In this document: positions 58,585 to 64,000 of the stretch, one piece after another
How the letters are laid out: every line of letters begins with the position of its first letter
Numbering within the stretch: the first letter of the stretch is position 1
Source: a virus
Length of the DNA: 64,000 nucleotides
IMG/VR virus record: IMGVR_UViG_3300047157_000126
Coordinates: 17,729 to 81,728 of that record
Strand: one strand, 5' to 3'
The notes under the pieces: model-generated
Databases searched by the model: none
What the model was told of the DNA's origin: nothing
What the model saw: only the letters and a program-made list of their open reading frames with translations
Translations under genes and position numbers: made by a program

Positions 58585-58970
58585 AGCCATCAAGAGAAAC
58601 TAAAATATTCTTAAAACAAGTTAGTGATGCTTTCGCTAATGATAAAGAAACACAAAAACAGTTGAAAGATTTTATTTTACAAGATTCTGAATACAAAGAT
58701 AGAATCAAAAGACAGGAATACGGTTTAGCACAAATAAAAGAAAACACTGATGGTAGTTTTGAAGATATAGATGGTAATCCTGTTTCTGAAGAATATAAGA
58801 GCACAGTAAATGAGTTTATAGATAAAAGAATACTTACAGAATCACCTGAGTTAAGAAAGAGTAATATTGAATACCGTGGTGGTTCTATTGTACCTGATAC
58901 AACTTATCATTTGAAGGAGGTGGAAAAAATTGGTAGCGACGTGGCTAGAAGGAATAGATTTAGTAATTAA
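58581..58970 (+). CDS. Hypothetical neck protein, 129 aa
   Basis: TTG start overlapping the previous stop. Helical charged N-terminus (KIFLKQVSDAFANDKETQKQ). Overlaps the next gene by 41 bases. Perhaps a head-tail joining protein. Confidence 0.7.
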   Translation: MKPSRETKIFLKQVSDAFANDKETQKQLKDFILQDSEYKDRIKRQEYGLAQIKENTDGSFEDIDGNPVSEEYKSTVNEFIDKRILTESPELRKSNIEYRGGSIVPDTTYHLKEVEKIGSDVARRNRFSN

Positions 58971-59379
58971 AACTCTCCAAGATAATTGGAATAGAGGTAA
59001 TACTAATGGTATTAAACCAATAATTGTGGATATGGCAGAAACTGCCCCAGAGAGAGGTAAGAGAATAGATTTGAAAAAACATGATTACATTTTTGTTTTT
59101 GAGACAGCCCATAATGAAGAGACTCCAGAAATCCTTTATGATTTTGTAACTACTAGAATTAATATCACCTTAGATGCACGCACTATGAAGAGTAGAAAGC
59201 AACAGCAATTGATGGAAAATGAAATCAGAAGATGTATTCATTTAGTAAGAAATGGTGACGGTGTAAATCATGATAGAATGGTTTACAAAACTCGTACAGA
59301 CTTATCAGATAGGACTAAATTTCTCTTCAGAACCACGTTCCAAGTAGAAGTAGTTATCTTTAGTGAACTTATCCCATGA
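58930..59379 (+). CDS. Probable tail terminator/completion protein, 149 aa
   Basis: Alpha/beta protein with a helix-strand order seen in tail-completion proteins (IDLVIKTLQDNWNRGN; YDFVTTRINITLDARTM; LFRTTFQVEVVIFS). Starts with TTG inside the previous gene after GGAGGTGGAAAAAA. Assigned mostly by context and size. Confidence 0.65.
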   Translation: MVATWLEGIDLVIKTLQDNWNRGNTNGIKPIIVDMAETAPERGKRIDLKKHDYIFVFETAHNEETPEILYDFVTTRINITLDARTMKSRKQQQLMENEIRRCIHLVRNGDGVNHDRMVYKTRTDLSDRTKFLFRTTFQVEVVIFSELIP

Positions 59380-59388
59380 GGTGTTAGT

Positions 59389-61359
59389 ATGCCGAGCCGA
59401 GTGTATAAAGGAGATTTAACCGAAGTAACATTCGGTCATGAAAGTGGAATTGACCTACCTCACAATTATGCCTCATCTTTTCTTTTTAGAGCAAAAACCG
59501 GCACTCGTGATTTAGATAAAGATACCTCAATTATTACTTTTAGTGGTGGCGCAGGAATTGTTGTGTCTGGTGTGTTGAAAGCACCGATAGGAATGCTCGT
59601 GGGTTCAAAAATTGCTTTTACAAATCTTCAAGGAACTAATTTCTTAACTGCTGATGATTATATGAAATCTGGTAGAACATTCACAATCATCAAACACGCT
59701 GTGGTAGGTGGTGCTACGGAGTTAACCATAACTCCTGCTCTAAAAACAGACCATAGTGGTGGTAACAAAGACTCTGTAGCAAATGAGTTTATGCGTATTT
59801 TACCATTTTCTACACCCTCTATTGATACGGGAATGACATACAACACTAGTGCTCTTGTCTCAAAAGAAAGAAGTCTAACAGACCAATTTGTAGGATTAGT
59901 AAGTACAGTAACTTTACCTGAAACTAAAGTCGATTTAAAGAGGTATCATGTTGTTGGTTTGGGAAGGGATGTCGCTGTTCAAGTACCGGGAAGGTTTCTT
60001 AATTTAGACGGCTCTTTTGAATGCAATATTCACAACGCTAGATGGTTGTATTATTGCCTTGGGAATGAAGCAACGAATGTTTCTGCTGCCACAAAAGAAA
60101 CAGGTGGCGCTAGTTTTATTTCAGCAGCGATAGAAGTTGGTGATTCTAGTTTTACATATTCTGGAGGCTCTAGCGCCCCAACTTTTGATTCAGTTACTGT
60201 TGCTGCTGGTGATTACGTGATTATAGCCGATTCGAACACAACTGATATTAAAGTTCATAGAGAAACAGCAAGTGATGGTACTTGGCCCGCGCAAGGCGCT
60301 AATAGTATAATTTCTAAAGCAACAAAGCAAGAAGTAAGAAGAATAGTACATATTCAAGATACTGGTAGTGGTGCTGGACGAATATGGGTAGACGACCCAT
60401 TTAACTTCGCACACGCTTCTACTACTTCTATAAAATTTAATAGATTTCAAACAGATTCATCTAATGGTTCCCCTCACTTAACACCCTCTACAGGAAGTCT
60501 AGTAAACCCTGTAGAAAGATTAATTTTTAGTCGAACTACAGTACCTTCTTTTGCTATGGAAGTTAGCGTAAGAAGAACTGATGCAGATAGTGATGAAGGA
60601 ACTTTTGATGGTGGGGTTTCTGATTCTAAACAATTAACTCGCGTATTTAGAGGTTGTAAAGTAAAGAACTTTTCAATGGTCGCAGATACTGATGCTGCAT
60701 TACGTCTATCAGTTGATTTTGATAGTACATTAGTTTACACTGATACTGGTCGTCTTGAAGGTACAAAAGGTGATAGATACGACACGCACAGATTGTTTGA
60801 AGATACTGCTAATAACGAAGTAAAAAGAAAAGAAGCGGGTATTGCAAAAAGAACACAAAAACCATTTATGTTCTATAATGGAACAATTCAAGTTGCAGGT
60901 GTGCAATTAGGTCAAGTAGTTTCCTTCACATTAAATGGAAGCACAGGTGTACAACAATATTACACAATTAACGGCGCTCATATCGCTGATGCTGAAACAG
61001 ACCAAGTACCATTTGCTGGAACAAGAAACGCTTCACTAGCAGTTGAGGGTAAAACTGAATATGATTTAGAAATGGAAATCATAGTGGACGACCCTGTATT
61101 TTATCATCGTATGAGAAGAGGTATAGACAATTTTGATGAAGATACTAGCGATACAACTGACGCTGATATGATTAGACTTTCTTTCACAAAACAAGGTACA
61201 GGTTCTACTCGTGAATCTTTAGATATAGTAATTGATGATTACTATATTACTGAAGCCCCTCTTCCTATACCTGAAGATAAAGGGCCTCTACGTTCTGTTA
61301 TGAAAATAATGCCTAAGAGTATGCATGTAATAGCGAAAGACACATTACTACACAGTTAA
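59389..61359 (+). CDS. Large tail protein, possible tail tube or sheath, 656 aa
   Basis: Beta-rich protein directly after the neck genes. Repeated strands (FTIIKHAVVGGATELTITPA) and an N-terminal MPSRVYKGDLTEVTFGHES similar to tube-type starts. No sheath signature, so a major tail protein with extra domains is the better guess. The C-terminus has SLDIVIDDYYITEAPLPI. Confidence 0.65.
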   Translation: MPSRVYKGDLTEVTFGHESGIDLPHNYASSFLFRAKTGTRDLDKDTSIITFSGGAGIVVSGVLKAPIGMLVGSKIAFTNLQGTNFLTADDYMKSGRTFTIIKHAVVGGATELTITPALKTDHSGGNKDSVANEFMRILPFSTPSIDTGMTYNTSALVSKERSLTDQFVGLVSTVTLPETKVDLKRYHVVGLGRDVAVQVPGRFLNLDGSFECNIHNARWLYYCLGNEATNVSAATKETGGASFISAAIEVGDSSFTYSGGSSAPTFDSVTVAAGDYVIIADSNTTDIKVHRETASDGTWPAQGANSIISKATKQEVRRIVHIQDTGSGAGRIWVDDPFNFAHASTTSIKFNRFQTDSSNGSPHLTPSTGSLVNPVERLIFSRTTVPSFAMEVSVRRTDADSDEGTFDGGVSDSKQLTRVFRGCKVKNFSMVADTDAALRLSVDFDSTLVYTDTGRLEGTKGDRYDTHRLFEDTANNEVKRKEAGIAKRTQKPFMFYNGTIQVAGVQLGQVVSFTLNGSTGVQQYYTINGAHIADAETDQVPFAGTRNASLAVEGKTEYDLEMEIIVDDPVFYHRMRRGIDNFDEDTSDTTDADMIRLSFTKQGTGSTRESLDIVIDDYYITEAPLPIPEDKGPLRSVMKIMPKSMHVIAKDTLLHS

Positions 61360-61371
61360 GGAGAAAATAAT

Positions 61372-62160
61372 ATGTTACCTGATGAGTCTCAAAGAGTTGT
61401 TACTTTCAATAGAACTGATAAATTCAATTACATAGAATGGATGTGCGAACAAACAGGAATTCCTTTCAAGGCTGAAATGATGAGACATAGAAATCGTATT
61501 CAAATAGATGAGGTTTTCATGAAGTATCTTCCTGAAGATATAGAACCTGAAATAGAAGAAGAACCTGAAATAGAAGAAGAACCTGAACTTTTTCAAATGA
61601 ATAGACCCCAGTCTAGAATGAGTAGACTAGGTGAAATTAAAAGTGAAATTAAAAGTGAAAAAGAAGAAACCACAGTGGTAGTAGAAGAAGAAACACCTAC
61701 TTGGGTTGAAGCCGCTTTAGAAGTCGAAGGAGTTGAAGAAATTGTTGAAGAACCTACAGAACTTGATGCAGAAGATGGAGACGGCGAGGACAGTTACGTT
61801 GGAGTTGACGAGCATCCTGTGGTCGATATACAAGAAGAGGAAATAACACCCCCTATACAAACAATTGAAGCAAACGTTATGTTTCAATCAAATGATTATA
61901 ATTCGTGGACCGTGGTCGAACTAAGAGAGGAATGTCGTAAAAGAAACATTACTATTCGAGGTACAAAGGCTGAAGTCGTACTTCGCTTACGCCAAGATGA
62001 TGAAGGTCCACAAAGCAACCAAAATGACGTAACCGAAACCCCCGTAACACCCGTTACGGCTGTTGAAGAAGCGTTGGATGCCCCCGTAGATACGGCTGCA
62101 ACCGAGGTGAAAGAAGATGCCAATAGTGGACAAGAACAGAATAATGAATCAAATGAATGA
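61372..62160 (+). CDS. Acidic tail-region protein with SAP domain, 262 aa
   Basis: Long Glu-rich middle with repeated EIEEEPEIEEEPE. Near residues 183-212 a SAP-like motif: SWTVVELREECRKRNITIRG then TKAEVVLRLRQ. SAP domains bind DNA or nucleoprotein. Its 3' end overlaps the next gene by 44 bases. Confidence 0.75.
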   Translation: MLPDESQRVVTFNRTDKFNYIEWMCEQTGIPFKAEMMRHRNRIQIDEVFMKYLPEDIEPEIEEEPEIEEEPELFQMNRPQSRMSRLGEIKSEIKSEKEETTVVVEEETPTWVEAALEVEGVEEIVEEPTELDAEDGDGEDSYVGVDEHPVVDIQEEEITPPIQTIEANVMFQSNDYNSWTVVELREECRKRNITIRGTKAEVVLRLRQDDEGPQSNQNDVTETPVTPVTAVEEALDAPVDTAATEVKEDANSGQEQNNESNE

Positions 62161-62479
62161 AAGACGACACGAAATACAAGTAGACCCAGATGATAGCGAG
62201 GCTATCATGGAAATATGGGTGCGAAATATGTCGTTTTTTGATATACAGAAAGCAGCGCAAGAAATGTTTGTAATAACAAACGGTGAAGTTTCTTTAGATT
62301 TAGAAGCATATTGGCGTTACGCCTTTAAAAATTGGGTTATACGCACAAACCCTCATTTATCAGTCGATGAATTATTAAACTTAAGTGGCTTTGTAGGTCA
62401 ACAAATTGCCTTACATTTGCCTAATCCCGAAGAATTAGCGAAGGTAATGCAAGGGGGGTTTACCAAAGCAAGCAATTGA
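62117..62479 (+). CDS. Possible tail assembly chaperone, 120 aa
   Basis: Helical, of the size and position (just before the tape-measure candidate) of a tail assembly chaperone. It overlaps the next gene with a four-base junction (TTGA). No slippery site was identified. Confidence 0.6.
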   Translation: MPIVDKNRIMNQMNERRHEIQVDPDDSEAIMEIWVRNMSFFDIQKAAQEMFVITNGEVSLDLEAYWRYAFKNWVIRTNPHLSVDELLNLSGFVGQQIALHLPNPEELAKVMQGGFTKASN

Positions 62480-62754
62480 AATTGCAAGAATTTCTTCAAA
62501 AGCCTAAATCAAAAACGCTTGAAGATATAGAATTGCAATTTCAAATGCTTGCCTACATAGTGGCTAAACACTATGGCATTTCATTAACCGAGGTACTAAA
62601 CATGACTCCAGAAGTATTCACACAATCTTATGTTTGGGCCATCGCTGTTGAAGAGGAAAAAAATAGAAACCGAGAGAAAGCAAATAAAGAAAACACCACT
62701 GGTAATGAAACAGTTAAAGTAGATTACTCTTTCCTTGAATTGGAGGACTTCTGA
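62476..62754 (+). CDS. Possible second tail assembly chaperone, 92 aa
   Basis: TTG start in the stop of the preceding gene; helical (LQEFLQKPKSKTLEDIELQF). Stop overlaps the next ATG. Two adjacent chaperone-like genes before a tape measure are typical of long-tailed phages. Confidence 0.6.
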   Translation: MKLQEFLQKPKSKTLEDIELQFQMLAYIVAKHYGISLTEVLNMTPEVFTQSYVWAIAVEEEKNRNREKANKENTTGNETVKVDYSFLELEDF

Positions 62755-63458
62755 TGGTACTACCTATTCAAACACAATTAGCGCATACTTCTAATACAAT
62801 TAAGATAATGTCTTTAGGTCTTACAAGTATGTCTAGTTTAATATCTTCATTAGGTGGTTTATTAAGCGGCGCTTTTGGTGCAGGTCTTACAGCATTTGAA
62901 GGCTTATCAGGGGCTATGTCTGGTTTTTTTGAAGAGCAAATACAAGGTGCAAAAAATTTAGCAAAAGTGTTAAGAGATTTGAACCTAGAAAGTGTTAGTG
63001 AGACAGTAACTGAAACAGTAACTGGTATTATGGGTGGTGGCTCAATTATACCAAAATCTACAGGTGAAGCGATTAGCAATGTAATAAGTGGGGGCGGTTT
63101 AGGGTCTAAACCTTCACTTGGTTCTGGGATTAATGACAGTAATAGACATTTATTTAAATTCACTCCTAAAGAGAATACTTTTAGGTTTCCTAATTTAAGT
63201 CATGATGGAAAGCAAAACCATACTAGTATTCTTGATATATTTGGTGGTGGAGGACCAGCAAGGCACTCCGATTTTTCTGATAGAGTAAAAATGGGTATGG
63301 CTATGAGTCGTAGTAGCCCTACTTACAATATTAACATTGAAATGAGCGGTATGACTGATAGAAGTGATAAAAGAAAAATGGCCGTAGATATAAGTGATTT
63401 AATCCAAGCCGAAACTACTAGAAGAGCCGATTTTCATAGAAGTCATGGAAGGTTGTAA
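62754..63458 (+). CDS. Short tape-measure-like membrane-active protein, 234 aa
   Basis: N-terminus hydrophobic (LGGLLSGAFGAGLTAFEGLS), followed by a helical segment and Gly-rich linker, and a C-terminus (INIEMSGMTDRSDKRKMAVD then LIQAETTRRAD) like the end of tape-measure proteins. It is far shorter than normal tape measures, so either the tail is short or the protein is divided. Confidence 0.6.
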   Translation: MVLPIQTQLAHTSNTIKIMSLGLTSMSSLISSLGGLLSGAFGAGLTAFEGLSGAMSGFFEEQIQGAKNLAKVLRDLNLESVSETVTETVTGIMGGGSIIPKSTGEAISNVISGGGLGSKPSLGSGINDSNRHLFKFTPKENTFRFPNLSHDGKQNHTSILDIFGGGGPARHSDFSDRVKMGMAMSRSSPTYNINIEMSGMTDRSDKRKMAVDISDLIQAETTRRADFHRSHGRL

Positions 63459-63460
63459 AG

Positions 63461-64000
63461 ATGGCTGAATCAAATGGTACACCAATTCGTTTAGTTCAAG
63501 AAAACGGTAATCTAATAGAATTAGAGGCTACCACATTTGCCTTAACAACTGAAAGAGAAGTTACACCAAGGTCTTTTCCAGCCGTTGGTGGAGCAAGAAT
63601 CGCTATTGATTTGAATAAAAGCCGAAGTTTAATTGTTATGCAAGGGGTTATTACTGATGATAGATTTACCACTGGTGCTGCTTTTGCTAAGGGTTTAGTT
63701 GATTTTTCAAGTAAAGCGTCTTCTTATCAAACATACGATTCTAATTCTTTTGTTACAAGTTCTAATATTGATGCTCTTTTAGCAGGTACTTCCAAATTTC
63801 AAGTAAAATCTACGGACGACACATTATATGAAGCGACTTTTACACAAGATTCAAGTTTAGGTAGAACCGGAAATAATATTGCAATAAAAACAAATGGAGG
63901 TGTATATGCTACTACTACTCAGTTTACAAGTTATGTTGCTGATTGGGTAAATAATCAAACAGCATCAAAACTCACAGCAAGTATTGTAACAAGCGAAAAA
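63461..64000 (+). CDS. Tail protein, partial (3' end outside window)
   Basis: ATG at 63461, 180 codons without a stop to the window edge. Beta-rich (GGARIAIDLNKSRSLIVMQG), starting MAESNGTPIRLVQENGNL. Its start and context fit a distal tail or minor tail protein. Family not recognised. Confidence 0.7.
   Translation, partial: MAESNGTPIRLVQENGNLIELEATTFALTTEREVTPRSFPAVGGARIAIDLNKSRSLIVMQGVITDDRFTTGAAFAKGLVDFSSKASSYQTYDSNSFVTSSNIDALLAGTSKFQVKSTDDTLYEATFTQDSSLGRTGNNIAIKTNGGVYATTTQFTSYVADWVNNQTASKLTASIVTSEK

Noticed and set aside
62768-63163. 131-aa minus frame opposite the tape-measure candidate
   Set aside because: Pro/Ile/Leu-rich antisense shadow of a Gly-rich coding region; no ribosome-binding site.
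1-64000. Integrase, transposase or attachment site suggesting a provirus
   Set aside because: No recombinase, insertion sequence or direct-repeat boundary is visible in this window, so integration cannot be supported.

Overview
This 64-kb, AT-rich window is a large part of the genome of a tailed double-stranded DNA virus (Caudoviricetes, HK97-type capsid) that infects an archaeon. The archaeal host is inferred from a clamp-loader small subunit of the archaeal/eukaryotic RFC type, a PC4-like protein, and repeated TATA-box promoters at fixed distances from start codons. The AT-rich composition, the clamp loader beside an HK97 structural module and the many small zinc proteins resemble the marine Euryarchaeota (Poseidoniales / Marine Group II) viruses called magroviruses. 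That host assignment is inference; no rRNA, tRNA or integrase is visible to confirm it.

Layout. Positions 1-23,043 are all on the minus strand and look like the early/replication-takeover region. It holds RFC small subunit, PC4-like protein, a ligase-like protein, a pyrimidine-dimer-glycosylase-like protein, a dual-specificity phosphatase, a PEP-synthase-like phosphotransferase, a SNF2 helicase, a DUF932 protein and about 45 small proteins, many with CxxC zinc knuckles. They form tightly overlapping (ATGA/TAATG) operons. Nine near-identical promoter elements drive these operons, and in six cases the element lies exactly 20 nt from the start codon. Positions 23,090-23,631 form a GC-richer non-coding divide with seven TTAGCG repeats, probably an origin, packaging or control region.

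From 23,632 to the end, almost everything is on the plus strand. 23.6-31.9 kb is an accessory/cargo region with proteins that begin with the same short peptide (M-x-x-F-x-x-A-W-x-x-L-K), including an ADP-ribosyltransferase-like protein and ParB-like proteins. It also contains an HMG-CoA-lyase-like enzyme and several basic or Cys-rich small proteins. 32-41 kb holds membrane proteins, a Ras/Arf-like GTPase, an AbrB-like regulator, a probable small terminase subunit and large virion proteins of unknown function. 41-64 kb is the morphogenesis module: large terminase, a LAGLIDADG-motif protein, portal, a 1,800-residue protein with a ligase-like domain, prohead protease, major capsid protein, neck/connector proteins, a large tail protein, probable tail chaperones, a short tape-measure candidate and a tail protein cut by the window end.

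The most interesting observation is the recurrent N-terminal peptide. It ends in (hydrophobic)-LK-(A/S), and the same kind of site occurs at the predicted N-terminal processing point of the major capsid protein. By analogy with the T4 capsid-targeting sequence, I propose it is a capsid-targeting and prohead-protease-cleaved tag carried by a set of co-packaged internal proteins. It is even found as an isolated 14-codon ORF.
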